From Gautieria morchelliformis (taxonomy: Eukaryota; Basidiomycota; Agaricomycetes; Gomphales; Gomphaceae): DNA of 64,000 nt. The position numbers were made by a program, and so were the translations under genes. Shown here in pieces: positions 12,859-27,080 of the stretch (positions are counted from its first letter, which is position 1; every line of letters starts with the position of its first letter). The stretch covers positions 1-64,000 of the forward strand of contig WHVA01000317.1 in the NCBI GenBank assembly GCA_015179125.1, written 5' to 3'. The notes under the pieces are model-generated. The model ran no database searches. It saw nothing but the letters and a program-made list of their open reading frames with translations, and was not told the origin of the DNA.

Positions 12859-14336
12859 ATGAGTGCCGGAGAAATGAGCGTAATGTGGGCCAGCTCCCAA
12901 GGGGGGTGTGGTCCGCTCAAGAGGCTGTTGAAAGAGGTCGAAAGTGAGCTTTTTACAACGCGCTCGCGCCGTCTCTAACTTCACTTGCGATTTCACGCCA
13001 TCCTTCGAACATCTACCGTGACCATTCTGAAGCATCACATTTGCCTCCTAGTCAACCTGTGTCGCTACACGCGTCCTCCGCGTCTTCCGCCGCCACCATC
13101 CCCGCAACGGCTGCGCCCTCGGGACGGCTACCGTCCTTTTCAACAACGCCAGCCTCTTCATCGGGTTTCTCGGGCACATCAGCGCCGTCTAATCACATCG
13201 TAACGTGCCGACCTGCCAAGCGGATACGCCCTTCACTTAGCCGAGGTAGCAACCATTCTTATAACAGATCTAATAGCAGTCCGTCGCTGTCCTTGGTTGG
13301 TCGAGGCCGGATCGCAAATCCGTCCAGTGATGTGATATCGCGGGTGTCGCGGTCCCTAAACGAGAAGGTCATGTCCGAGTATACCAATTCACAGCGACGA
13401 CGGCAGACATGCCCCCCAGAAGGCTTGTCATCTCAGTCATCCTCGTCGCACACGCGTGCTGCTAGTTTTCCACAAGCTGAGTCGTCGAACCTCAGGATGT
13501 CTAAACACCAACATCCCGTGCATCCGATGCATAAAGCCACTACCTCAGCTTCGTCTGCTATGTCCCTTCCACCAGCCAGACGCCATACAACGCCGATTAC
13601 AACCTCGCCAGGCAAAGCACGTATCAATGCATTGCTAGAAACGATTGACCACGCCGGGCCATTCGCAAGTCACGATGTACTACCCTCAAGCTCCTCCACT
13701 ACTACTGCAGGCTGTAAAGCTGCGAGTTGTTCTCGATTTGCGATTAGAAAGGATCAAGAAGATGAAACACGGTCGCGTCCTCCACGGCTACGTAAACCTC
13801 TCGCGTTGGGAATGCGTGTTGCCGCCGTTCAACATGCGCGTTCTATCATATCTCCGTCACATGCAGCCAGCATGGTTCCCGGAACGGCTTCAACGTCACA
13901 AAATTCCTTGCCTAATTCGGGGAAAAACACCTTGGGATCTGCTGTAACGGCTTCCCCTGCTTCGGCGGCCTCAAGCCAGGATCCAAACGGGTATGATAAC
14001 GGAACTCAGACAAACAAGAGTTCCTCTGGACGACAACGCAAAGGCAAAGGATATCGGCCAGCTACTCCGTCGTCTAGTCCCTCGTTCCTTAAACCAGGCT
14101 GGGCATCAATTGATGGTGACTTGGAGATGGTCAGCGAGGGCGAGGACGACGCGGAAGAGGAACCCCGCAGCGCAAACCGTGGAAATTGTTCTTCGACGCC
14201 GTTGAGCTTGGCAGGAACTGGGGAAGAGGAGGGTGATGAGACGCATCTGTCTGACGGAGCTTCGTCGTCGTCGTATGGGGATATTGACATTGACCCGGCA
14301 GCGCTGGAGGATGCTTGCAAAATGTATGATGCGTGA
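12859..14336 (+). CDS. Serine-rich protein of unknown function
   Basis: I do not recognise the product. The model joins 12859-12943 and 13033-14336 with a good GTGAGC donor and a phase-1 acceptor, giving 462 residues. It begins MSAGEMSVMWASSQ and then has GCGPLKRLLKEVE. The remainder is low complexity: Ser/Ala/Pro-rich to about residue 400, with a basic patch (RPAKRIRPS) and several SP/TP sites, then a strongly acidic tail (SEGEDDAEEEPRS, ending AALEDACKMYDA). The large frame has no ATG of its own near its beginning, which is why an upstream coding exon was sought. A start at 12772 is also possible. Composition suggests a nuclear or regulatory protein, but that is only inference. Confidence 0.65.
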
Positions 14337-14858
14337 CTCTGGCCAATTCAGTCAGGATTCACGGTAAACACAGCAGTGCACGGAGCGAATCACGTGCTGC
14401 GTGAATGCTCCTCGGAGCAGATAGCCGAGAACGAGGTCGAGCCTCGGTCCATTTCGGTCATTGTATTGATTCGCCATACGCGTGTTATAAAGGCTGAAAC
14501 TCTTATTACTCTCAGCTGGAACGTAAACCCCGTCGAAGCCGAGGACGGACGTCGTCCATCATTCGCCCGATAAAGACGATCTGAGATGTCCGCAAAGCGC
14601 ACGCGACCGTCCGGAGCATATCCTTTCGGGGGGCCGCCAGATCTGGCGATGTCCCCACAGTCTTCTCTATGCAAGTACTAGTTAGGCCCGCAACAGATCG
14701 AGGCGCCAAAACACACATCGCCGTGGCCCATTCAAGTCGCTTGGCGCCCCGTCTAGTCCTTCCAGTTTAAGAGCCGCGAATGGGTCCACCCTCCCCGCCT
14801 GTCTTCCTTTTGACCCCATCCTCCTCCGGGTGAATGAAAGTCGAGGCAGCTGCTCGTT
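14337..14858. other. Intergenic, 0.5 kb
   Basis: No gene is seen. The last 150 bases, upstream of the receptor start, are pyrimidine-rich, as is common in fungal promoters and leaders. Confidence 0.5.
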
Positions 14859-16660
14859 ATGTCCCCTCTCTCGAGCTACACGGCTAACGCCTCCCTTGTT
14901 CCCATAGACCCCAGTCTCACATATTCAGCCAACTTGAAGGTGTTCACTCCCTATGAGAGGAGAGGCGTCGCCGTGAGCGGTCCGCCGCCTCCATCCCTCG
15001 TCCTTCTCACAATTATCGTCCTGCTATAGGTTATGGCCGTGGCCGGTGTCCTAAGCTGCACCCTGGTTTCTACTCTACTCGTCTATATAATCTTCTCCAC
15101 TCTTTCCCCATGGCCGAAGCGTCCCCAGGCGCACCAGCTCCTTTTACGAGCAAACAGATAGCGTGTGTCACGCCCCTTTATCTTGCGCACATGCTTATTC
15201 CCATCCAGCGTATTTGTAATATGTCTCCTTACATCCGATCTAATTCAAAGCATTGCTGGCATCACTCAAGTCAAATGGGCTCTGGAGGACCGCATATACG
15301 AGGGTCGTTCTTGTTCAATACAAGGCAAGCACCCCCTCATCCTCCCATTTCACAAGTTCCAACCCCACACGTGTAGCGGCAACCCTCGTTATGGGCGATC
15401 TTGGCTCGACTGTTTGGTAATACCGTCGTCTTCTATCTGTGATCGGTCTCACCCATATTGGTGTAGGAGCTGCGTCATCGCTGCACATACCTTCACTGGT
15501 CTGGCCCTTGGCAAACATTGGCCGCGGTGGATGGTCTACGTCACGGTCACGCTTGGCTGGGTTCTTGTCGTGACATTGAGTTAGTCACTTACTACTTTGC
15601 TTGAACCTCAAGTCCGCACTTATTACAATACCATAGCTGCGATAGGGCCCACTGCTCTCGCAGTTGCGGATAAAGGACCTTTCTGTGTGTATTTTTAGCA
15701 GACTTACCTCTTCTAATCATCATAAGTTATCAAATTTTAGTTTCTATAGCAGGTACATGGTAAGCACACGAAAAACAATCTATCCTTCGTCGACGAATCC
15801 CTATACCACGCTTTCAAGGTGTTTTATATCATCTGAATATGCAATTCCACGGCTAGGTCTTCATTACATTCCGGTCTGTCGCGTTTGTCAAAGTGAACGC
15901 TATTCATCTCAATCTATGCGTCTCCCCTTTCGCAGCTGTTTATTGCGGCAGCCGTAATCCTAGTATTATATGGACTGGTCTTCCTCGTGCTGCGTGGAAG
16001 CATAAGCTTCACAGAACAAGGCGTCCAGACCAGAGGTACGGAGGATGTGCTTTCTCGGGAGCGGTTTATCATCGCAAAGCGAATGTTGTGGTAAGTTCTG
16101 CTGTTTGACTGCTTTCCGCATATGTTCACGTTCCATTGACAGGTACCCAGTTGGTAAATAAATAATCCATCGTTATTACCTACGCTCACCATCTCGTACA
16201 GCATATGTCGCCTGCATCCTACCCATTGCGGTCATCCGCCTTATCGGATTGAAGGATCCCAATGTCAACGAAGCAGCTTGGATTTTTGGAATGTTTTTCC
16301 TCTTCTCGCTCGGTATGCCCTCATGTTCTGGTACATGTCTCCCACAGCTCAACATGAACGAAAATTTTTGTAGGGGCTGTTGATTCGGTGATATACACGA
16401 CAACCCGAAAGTTAATCAAGCCCATTAACTTTCCGAATCACATACGTACCTTGAGCCGCGACACCTCCAGCATAAGAACTGATGCCGTCACGCTGTCGAG
16501 GAACCCAAGCAGTTTGAAACGCCCTAGCGTTGGTGAAAAACCATCATACGCCGGCCTGCCTGGTTCTCCGAGATACAGCGATCCTCCCCAGGTGCACAAA
16601 GCGGGCGTCTGCCATGGCGCTATACGCGTCACCCTGGAGCGAATCCAAGAAGTAATCTAG
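14859..16660 (+). CDS. Seven-helix receptor, cAMP-receptor-like/Git3-like GPCR family
   Basis: Exons read as 14859-14972, 15030-15324, 15377-15416, 15467-15579, 15637-15684, 15741-15759, 15819-15873, 15936-16090, 16143-16153, 16202-16312 and 16374-16660. The phases all close and give about 415 residues. Seven hydrophobic segments can be followed, starting with VMAVAGVLSCTLVSTLLVYI. Family-like signatures follow: SDLIQSIAGITQVKWALED after helix 2, STVWSCVIAAHTFTG in helix 3, and the GTWCFISSEY loop that ends in helix 5. The tail is short, hydrophilic and Ser-rich, as in the family. The intron after 15324 is GC-AG. The odd point is an in-frame TAG at 15159-15161, in the loop between helices 1 and 2. 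No standard intron removes it in phase. Either the allele is broken, a non-standard splice occurs, or there is a sequence error. Ligand unknown. Confidence 0.8.
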
Positions 16661-17292
16661 GTTCTGACCTATTCTTGTCCTTCTCGATGTTCTCCATCTT
16701 TTGTTCAAGTCAAGCACCTCGACTTGCTGTACGATTTACAAATTTTACAAGCGCCATAATCTGCGCGCCCAGATAGGCTCATAGCAACAAGCGTGTCGGG
16801 GCACTCATTGCCAGCACTGGTATAGACATATATGCGCTAATACTGTATACTTGTCAAATGCCTGGACAGCTAGCGGACTGGAATTACTGCTATTGGTAGT
16901 AGTATTGTACTTTACTTGAATCCGATAAATTGCAGTCTATATAGTAGCGATCGTTCGATCATATCGAAGTGGCTACTGCTAAATGCTATCCATACCCAGT
17001 GCCACTAGTCCTTATTGTAAACATTAGAACGACAATGGGCAGCAGGCCAGTCCACAATTGAAGCTTCAATTCAAGTATAATATATAACCTTTCCTCCTGT
17101 CCATAAGTCCAGGCTGGGCCAGCCTGATCGAGACTATATGGCCACCTTTATCTGTACTACAGTACAAGTATGCATAACTTAGGAGTCGTCCCTGGCTTCA
17201 GAATTTGAGTCGGAGATTCCGGCTCTACTCAGTCGGCGAAGTACGGAGCTCGTTCATTTTTCATTTACTCTGTTGTTGGAGCCACGACCACC
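16661..17292. other. Intergenic, 0.6 kb, upstream of ARG5,6
   Basis: No gene is seen. A TGAGTCG near 17206-17212 differs by one base from the Gcn4/Cpc1 site TGAGTCA, which would suit a gene under general amino-acid control. One near-match alone is weak evidence. Confidence 0.4.
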
Positions 17293-20306
<3,014 letters not shown>

Positions 20307-20964
20307 CTTGGAAGAATTTAGAGGGTAGTAACCCCGCAGACCAACATATTTGTATGACAACATTCAGCTTCCCAGTTTTGTCTCAGCCCGGAGGTTCCAT
20401 ATCTTTCATGGAATAGACACTGTACATACCTAGATCTCTTCATTGGTTTTGAATTAGTGAAAGTTAGTGACGCACAATCAGAAGTTGGAACTCCGACGCC
20501 GTGCCCTTGTGGGCTGCTGCAAGCTTGGAATTGTGTTTACTTCCCTGGTATGTATGGATTCCTTTCTTCTTCTTCCCCTCAGAGAGTCTATCTCTCAGCC
20601 CCACATGATGACCCATATTTGTATCGACGTTTCTTCCTGAAGCGAGGTGGCATACGCTTGCTATGGATGTAGTCCCTTGAGGACTTGAATCTTCTCTCTG
20701 AATTCGCACTTCACCGTTTGCTCTGTTTTGCCCTTACGTGTTGCATCACATCGTTTGATTGATTGTGTACTAAATCATCGCTGATAACCCATTTAACAGG
20801 GACTATGGCACTGGGTACTCGGAGACAAATTAGGTTACATTATTCCTTAGTATGACTACACTATGCATCAAGATAGTCTACCTCTCAAACCGACGACAAT
20901 AAACGAGGCAAGAATGTGATACAGTAACAAGACATCGAGTGAAAGCTTCCAACTGCATCTAGAC
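20307..20964. other. Convergent intergenic spacer
   Basis: ARG5,6 (+) and the Bem46-like gene (-) end toward each other across 0.66 kb. Only short shadow frames occur. The spacer probably holds both 3' untranslated regions. No terminator-like hairpin stands out. Confidence 0.55.
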
Positions 20965-22657
20965 TTATGGATCCACTCTGCCAACAAATTCAGTAACCAC
21001 ATCCCAATAGCCCTGCTGCATGCAGGTGTTGTCTTTGGCACAAGCCTATCAATTCTGGTATGACGGTGATAAGATGCAAGTACGTACTATGCATTCCCCC
21101 GGGAAAGTGTCTCCACGTAGCGTTCTTCCGCTCGCTCTTTTGCGCCAACTTCCAGAGTTCTGACATGTGCTGGGCGGGAACGATCTCATCTAACCGTCCG
21201 CTGCACCATGGAACGCCAGCATCCGGAGAGTCAACCACATTGAGATACAGTTAGAATTGGGTTCTAAATGTAATGCCCCGCGCGCACCTAAGCATTAACA
21301 GCGCCATGTCTGCTGGCAGTTTTGTCATTGCTGTCGCATTATCCCATGTCTGGTGGCAAAGGAATGTAAATGGCGAAAGGAAGGGGACTGCAGTGGGTAT
21401 CAACCGTGGCTACGGAACCCGTCATGATAAATAAATAAATCAAAATTTTATTCGACGTGGATGATCTCACGATTGAAAGAAAAGTGTTCTCAAGAATGAG
21501 GCCGCTGATACAGTGAGGATTGCGCACTGCAAGGTCGAGAGCTACGGCACCACCGAGGGATTGGCCATATAATATGATCTTGGACCCTGATGGGTTTCTA
21601 TCCGACGGTCCGAGCGCAGGGTGAGAGATAACATAATCAAGTGCAGTCTGATGAAAGATGCTGAGGCGAAAAGATGCGCAGAGAAGGATTTTAACTCATA
21701 CTTGAGCATCTATGCGAATCCCTGCTCGTAGAATGAGCGTATGTGATGTGAGACAATCAGACTCGCGCACCATTTTCGGAGGGAGTCCCCTGACTGCGTC
21801 CATACCTGGCAAAAGGTATAATCGAAAAGAGCACGAATAGACCGCGGCGAAATAAGTCGTGAAGATTGGAACGTGCAGGTGCGACGGGGCGCCGAATTGT
21901 CAATAGCAATGGCAGACATCATGATACATGATGTTCCGACGGCGGAACTGAGCGTTAAGACTCACCCGCGATACGACAACATCAGGACATTGCAGCGCAT
22001 ATGGCGATGGAACAGCCCAGCGAGAGGAATTCGATGGCCCATGTTTCCTCCGTTTCCGTGGAACATGATTATCGTTGGGCGATGCGCGGAGATCTTGAGC
22101 AAGAGATCCAGTCACGAAGAAATGATCATATCAGCACGTCGCCGCCACCGCCACTCGATGAATTCTCACCTTTTCATCAGCCTCATCGAGTTGCGAAGAG
22201 GCAACTAATGAGTGATCTAAGGATTGCTTGCCCTGGAGCATGAGGTAGCATTTAATCTTGATGCCGTCGACCGTGTCCAGGGTTACATCCTCATATGCCA
22301 GACCATACTTGTCAGGCGTCTCCACTTCTAAACGAAGAGACTCGTCAGCGTGACAAGGAGAATATGATGGCAACTGTGATGGGGAATATGGGGCGAGGTA
22401 TGACACTGTTTAACAGACCTATGCGGGAACCTGGGGGAAATGCTGAAGGGTAAATGAGATAACCCTGGCCATAGTATAATACTCCAGCAGCTATGTGAAA
22501 TCACAGAGATAAGAATGAGATTCGCAAGCGTTGATCCCCCAGGCAAATCAAAGAGGCTCCTACTCAGCGTGGAGAGTCCGACGGCTGTGGCAAGCGTCCC
22601 CTGCGCGCGACAGCGCCCCAGAATCAATCACTAACTTACGGAACAAGTCAAATGCAT
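20965..22657 (-). CDS. Bem46/ABHD13-type alpha/beta hydrolase, membrane-anchored
   Basis: Eleven exons on the minus strand join in phase: 22657-22640, 22600-22564, 22490-22419, 22327-22170, 22093-21966, 21805-21771, 21721-21702, 21647-21471, 21409-21288, 21200-21088 and 21032-20965. The product has 315 residues. A hydrophobic N terminus (LATAVGLSTLTAGVLYYGQG) is a likely membrane anchor. It is followed by the family hallmark YLIYPSAFPPGSR. The oxyanion segment is MFHGNGGNMGHR. The catalytic triad is visible as Ser186 in GQSLGG, Asp260 in GRLDEIVP and His293 in GGMHNNT. Bem46 proteins are serine hydrolases of the ER or plasma membrane linked to fungal polarity. The true substrate is unknown. 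The exons are so short that simple open-frame scanning misses the gene. Short introns and the tiny first exon (18 bases) make the N terminus the least certain part. Confidence 0.9.
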
Positions 22658-23632
22658 GCCCCACCTTTGCTAATGCCTGAAGAGAAGGCATACTAGCTGT
22701 GTTAGACAGGGAGGCGTTGCAGCGAAGCCAAGTAGCTTAAATATAAAATGAATTTGATTACATAAGGAATTTCTGCGAGAACTTGCCGAGGGCACGACGG
22801 GGCTGAATTCTGAAAGCGCTGCAATAGCTGCAATATTGATGTGCATGCAAGATCCACGCGACTATCAAGGAACTCGACCCCACGAGGGAAAGGCCCGGTC
22901 TAAAACTTTTCTAAAAGAGTGATTTTGCTACCAATATCTCTACATAATTGAAAATATTAGGCACACCATTCAGACGTTACGCGTTAAGCTTCTATTGGTA
23001 GCAAAAACACTAGAAAATCTGCTGTGCTGGCATCTGTCGCCAGCGGGAAAAATATGCTCCCTCAAAAATGTTCGGCCAGAGCAGATAAGTGAGAGACTAG
23101 CAGCTGAGAGTAGAGTGCAAGCACCGGGAACATTGTACCATTTTGTGTAGCACAATCTGCCATAGCCTGCGCAACTGTTAAAATAAGTTTTTGACAAAAA
23201 CAGTCAAGCGCAGCCTTAGAAAATTTACTCAAAGCAGAGCAGATTAGAATGTATTATTAGCAAATGGCTACAAACCAGATTCTAGTGTCCGTTCTAGCTA
23301 ATGCGAGTGCCGAGAAAAATCCAATGTATCATGTCAAATGTATAACATCAAAGCTCGGAACATCGCCATCCTGCAGCCGGTACAAGTTTGGTTCAGCGTA
23401 GAATGAAAGAAAGAGCGGGGATGTAGCATACAACTACTCCATGACATGCAGCAGTCCAAGATGAGTCTGCGATGCTGCTGGAGATACAGGAGGCAGCGGG
23501 TAATTAAGTTCATGTTATGTATGCACTCAATATATTCACCTCAATGAGATGCATCAAAGCAAAGATGATATCAGTGGCTGCACAGATGAAGAGGGTGAGG
23601 TGAGCTCTCAGCTGGATGGGTATGTTGTGGCC
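22658..23632. other. Intergenic, 1 kb, island edge
   Basis: No gene is recognised. AT content rises toward the repeat island that begins at 23633. The segment next to 22657 must contain the Bem46-like promoter. Confidence 0.45.
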
Positions 23633-24072
23633 TGTAAGGGAAACCCTTGCATGTTGTGGAGATCACACAGTCACACGAGCTGACAGAGGGGAAATCCAAA
23701 GTATATACATAAATAGGCAGAATACACAATAGAAGGGATTCTCACCTGACAGAGGGAAAATACAAAGAGAAAAGTATAAGGACTCCACTGCCAGCGAGCC
23801 CATATTACACTATACTTGATCTCAGCCAGGGCCATCACTCAGCACTAACCAACAACCCTGCCTCCCCTGACCTCCCCAACCCCTGACTGACCCTGGATGT
23901 CACATACTATACGAGCTGCTTCACTTCTGACATTGTTCCAAAAGTGGAAGTGCAGACCCAGAGCAGAGGTAGAGAAGCAAGCAGAGCTGGTGGAAATGCT
24001 TCCAGAAGTGGAAGCAGAAATGGAAGCAGAGTGAGCAGAACTCATGGTGGTGTTGGAACTGGAAAAGGGGCA
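23633..24072 (-). mobile_element. Chromovirus LTR copy (solo, fossil)
   Basis: On the plus strand it starts TGTAAGGG and ends near GGAAAAGGGGCA, the reverse complement of the LTR seen whole at 34565-35018. Both ends are TG/CA, so the orientation was set from the copy that follows the chromovirus 3' end at 2860. Shared internal stretches include the sequence around GCTGACAGAGGGGAAATCC and a block of repeated GAAGCAGA-like motifs. I see no matching 5-base target duplication. Old copy. Confidence 0.7.
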
Positions 24073-24114
24073 TTGTAAGGATTGAGATTCTTAAGGGGCC
24101 AGTATATGTGGACC

Positions 24115-24310
24115 ACTATACAGTAGTGCATGGGAATTGTGTACTCCTTTATTTGGGCATAATCTGTCTCCATTTGGTGTATCACCCTTCAACATATCTA
24201 CTCACAGCCCCTTCACCATTTGCATCATTCGCCATCACCCCCAACATCAGCCATGACCAATCCCCCTGACCAATGCCATAATACATTACTATCCCCGTCT
24301 TCCATCAGTC
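24115..24310 (+). mobile_element. Fragment resembling the 5' part of LTR family A
   Basis: It has the same order of short blocks as the start of 31804-32749: a TTTATTT start, an AACTCCATTT-like block, a TCACCCTTCA-like block and CATCATTCGCCA. The match is patchy, so this is an old relative of family A or a sister family. Confidence 0.4.
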
Positions 24311-24320
24311 CTGGGCCCAC

Positions 24321-25091
24321 ATGAGTGTTTGTATGGTTAAGAAACATTCGTACCACAGCCTGCTGTCAAGACTGGTTTGTGGATGTTTAGTATGTGTCAG
24401 AGAATCATGGATATGCAAACACAGCAAATGCCTGAATGCCTTGTGCAGCGAAGGATGTGGTTCGGCAAAGGGGGCTGAACCCATAAGCACTGCACATCTG
24501 TCCCATGGTCAGCCAACTCACGGCACTGAGTTCCTTGCCTCCACTTGGTGCAACCTCGCCAACTTCATTCGCACACTCATCTTCAGTGATAACCAAGCTG
24601 TCTTTTGCATGCGTGTTAACAAGAGGGACAGTATAACCGGCCATGCTCAGGTTATACCTCATTTTCTTGCCCCTGAATTGACCAGCCTCCTCTGTATCTA
24701 CATTGGGCTGTGTAGGGATGTTGAGATTACCATATCACGGTTTCTTTATCCTGATGTTGCCAAGGTATATAATATGCACATTTTTGTTGGCCCAAGCGGC
24801 AGGTGGACAACCGGCACCATGAGCAATGTCCTCAAGTCATACACGAATGCCCATTTGGGCCATTCGTTCGGTGTCGCCAACATGCGACAGATCCTCATTC
24901 CGATCTACCATCAACTATGTAACTCCTCCTTTCGTTCAGAGGACCTTCAAGAGCTCGAACAACGCGATAACAACGTGCTTGGCGATTTCCAGGCCGGGCA
25001 CAGTACTGAGATTGCCCGTGCCGAGTATGGTGTGGGGCATTGTGTTCATGGATCTATTTCCGCAGTAAAATGGATGGTCTCTGCCAGGTGA
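24321..25091 (+). pseudogene. Fragment of the protein linked to RecQ-type helicases in basidiomycete repeats
   Basis: A 256-codon open frame. From about residue 70 it resembles, by memory of the family, the segment just before RecQ-like helicase domains in large dispersed or subtelomeric basidiomycete proteins. Supporting stretches are HGTEFLASTWCN, VIPHFLAPELTSLLCIYIG, FVGPSGRWTTGTMSNVLK, GVANMRQILIPIYHQLC and FQAGHSTEIARAEYGV. The helicase itself is not in the window: after 25091 comes LTR debris. The first 60 or so codons do not look like the family and may not be coding. The spacing of R, GHS and Y recalls a tyrosine-recombinase core, which is inference. Best read as a broken fragment, although the frame itself is open. 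Confidence 0.5.
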
Positions 25092-25204
25092 GTGGGTTGG
25101 ACCTTCTTTGCTCTTGTTCTCATCCAACATTAGAATTCCACCCATGTGCACACACTCTGGAACCTAGCCCCTCAGACGAGCCCATGTACAAGGTATAGGG
25201 TGAT

Positions 25205-25640
25205 CTAAGTAAAGAGCCCTAATCTACAGTCAAGTGAATGGCTCATGTAGCTCAACAATGTAACATGTGAGTCTCCATCGAAAGGTTGTTCAGGGTTGAA
25301 CAATCCCTTCATTGGTGAAGGCTCTCCTTTGGAGACCTTCGCTAACAGCACTGTGTGGCCCCAAAGGGCAAAGTGGTGAAGACAATGTTGATGTAAGCAT
25401 GTGTATAGGGGTATAAGCATGCATATAGGGGTGTAAGCTGTGAATGCAGGGTCAGCTTGGGATGGTAAGGGAGACACCCAAAATACGGTGACAGTTGATG
25501 ACTGGTCTCGGTCATGATTGACCGAGACCTTATATCTAGTGTACGAGTAGTTAGTAGCCCCTTAGTTTTAGAATTGATATCAGATAAATCAGAATAAATG
25601 TATTCTGAATGCTCAGGGATTGGGTATCCTTCGTGCACCC
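25205..25640 (-). mobile_element. Divergent LTR related to family A
   Basis: Read on the minus strand it carries the family A block GGAGAGCCTTCACC...AAGGGATTGTT (compare 330-370), then CAACCTTTC and the GTTACATTGTTGAG-like stretch. The rest has diverged. Within it, 25504-25529 is a perfect 11-base inverted repeat around a 4-base loop (GGTCTCGGTCA/TGACCGAGACC). Fossil. Confidence 0.5.
25504..25529. repeat. Perfect short palindrome
   Basis: GGTCTCGGTCA, then TGAT, then TGACCGAGACC: 11-base arms without mismatch inside an otherwise decayed LTR. It may be a protein-binding or hairpin site of the LTR, or chance. Confidence 0.6.
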
Positions 25641-25888
25641 CTGTGCGCGATGTATGTGTGAGCTGACTAAGCCCTGTGGAGCAAGCGTGTCACCAGTTGG
25701 AGTAGGTCACGTGACCGAGTCGAGGAGGAAATAGGTGATAATAGAGGAACAAAGGGGTCTGAAGCTTTCGCTTTTGGAGCAGTATAGTGTAACCAGTTAT
25801 AGTAGACTCTCAACAAAGAATTAGAGAAAACTATCAAGAATTAAGCTCTGTAGCTATCAAACAAGTCTACAGTGACTTCAGGGGGTGA

Positions 25889-26601
25889 AACAGTAATTTT
25901 CTGGATGTTTTGTTCGTACATTTATGGTAGCTACTTATACTATAATAGTAGTGACTACCAGTGTTCAAGATAGTCAGAGAATGGGTCGGAATAATGTCCT
26001 TTGATATAGGAAATGCTCCACAGGCTGCATACAGCTGTGAGGCAAGAACAATGATGGGGATACTTGTCCTACTGACAAGTATCTAAGTTGGGACCTTGGA
26101 GCAGCATACAAAGCCCCTTTAAACATGAATTATAGTTCATAATCAGTGGGGCTAGTCAGGGGAATAGAATAGAAAAGAATCTTGTGTCTCCTGTGCTGTG
26201 TGCCTACAGCAGCCTTGGCAAGGCATTTGCCATCTCTGTACCTCTCTCCTGAGGTAGCTATTCAGTACGTCCATAGATAGGACTATATACTGTGATTTCC
26301 ATCATGTCAGATGTCCCTGTATGGCACTATTATTCCCATAGCAATTTATTCTTCTGACCAAGGCCCAGGTGCCTGCTTTCCAGGGCAGGCACTGCTACTG
26401 GTGCATGGATGATTTCTCCCAGGTAGTTAGCTCGGTTAGACATTGTTTAAACCTTAGAATAATGTGTGATAATTATCCCATTTATTCTAACACTCAGTGA
26501 AACATCCATTCACTGAGGTGTGCATCTTGATGTTCACCTGAGTGTACAGTTACTCATTGTTTCTCAGCTGTCATGTATTTAGCTACTGCGCACATAACCA
26601 C
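25889..26601 (+). mobile_element. Copia-type LTR copy (fossil)
   Basis: It begins in GGGGGTGAAACAGTAATTTTC, like 3216-3490. It ends with blocks shared with the copia LTR at 1255-1501: CACTCAGTGAAAC, CATTCACTGAGGTGTG, then AGCTACTGCGCACATAAC. About 700 bases. No clean terminal duplication was found, so the limits are approximate. Confidence 0.55.
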
Positions 26602-26639
26602 AATAGATGAGAGGCAAAGATGAGCGTGAGTGAGGTTCC

Positions 26640-27080
26640 AGGGCTTTCTAAGTGGTAGCAGTCTAGGAAGGGAGGTTCAGGATAAGGATCATGACATGGC
26701 AAGGTAGTGCACAAGGTAGATGTATTAACTGAACTAAGGAATATACATGCAAATGCAAACTACTTATACCAAAGGTAGGTGATGTACCAGTAAATGGGAG
26801 AGAGGCCATGATGATTCGAGATGATACAGGGGGTGTGGAGCTGAGGTACATTCACTTGGTTCGCCACTTGACCTACTTGCCGAACCCCTTCACTGTATGC
26901 ATCATTCACCATCAGTTATGATCCACTGGCATGATTGATCTATTTCCACCTGACCCATCACCATTCAATTCATGCTTCACCAATATACCTGTTTGCTTCA
27001 TCCACCATTTGATCTATTTGCCAAGCTCCTTTGACATTCACATCATTTGCCATTGCTCTCACCAGCAGCCATGACCAGTC
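26640..27080. mobile_element. Mosaic of LTR family A-like pieces
   Basis: About 26690-26830 matches the minus strand of family A around GGAATATACATG and AAACTACTTATACCAAA (compare 33697-33740). About 26860-27080 instead resembles its 5' part in plus orientation (TTCGCCACTTG..., CATCATTCACCATCA, twice). Two old fragments abut, or one was rearranged. Confidence 0.4.

Noticed and set aside
13041-14336. Serine-rich gene starting at 13041
   Set aside because: That position is TTG. A coding exon ending at 12943 joins in phase and supplies an ATG.
24321-25091. Intact host gene of 256 codons
   Set aside because: The first third does not match the family, the expected helicase is absent and both flanks are LTR debris.
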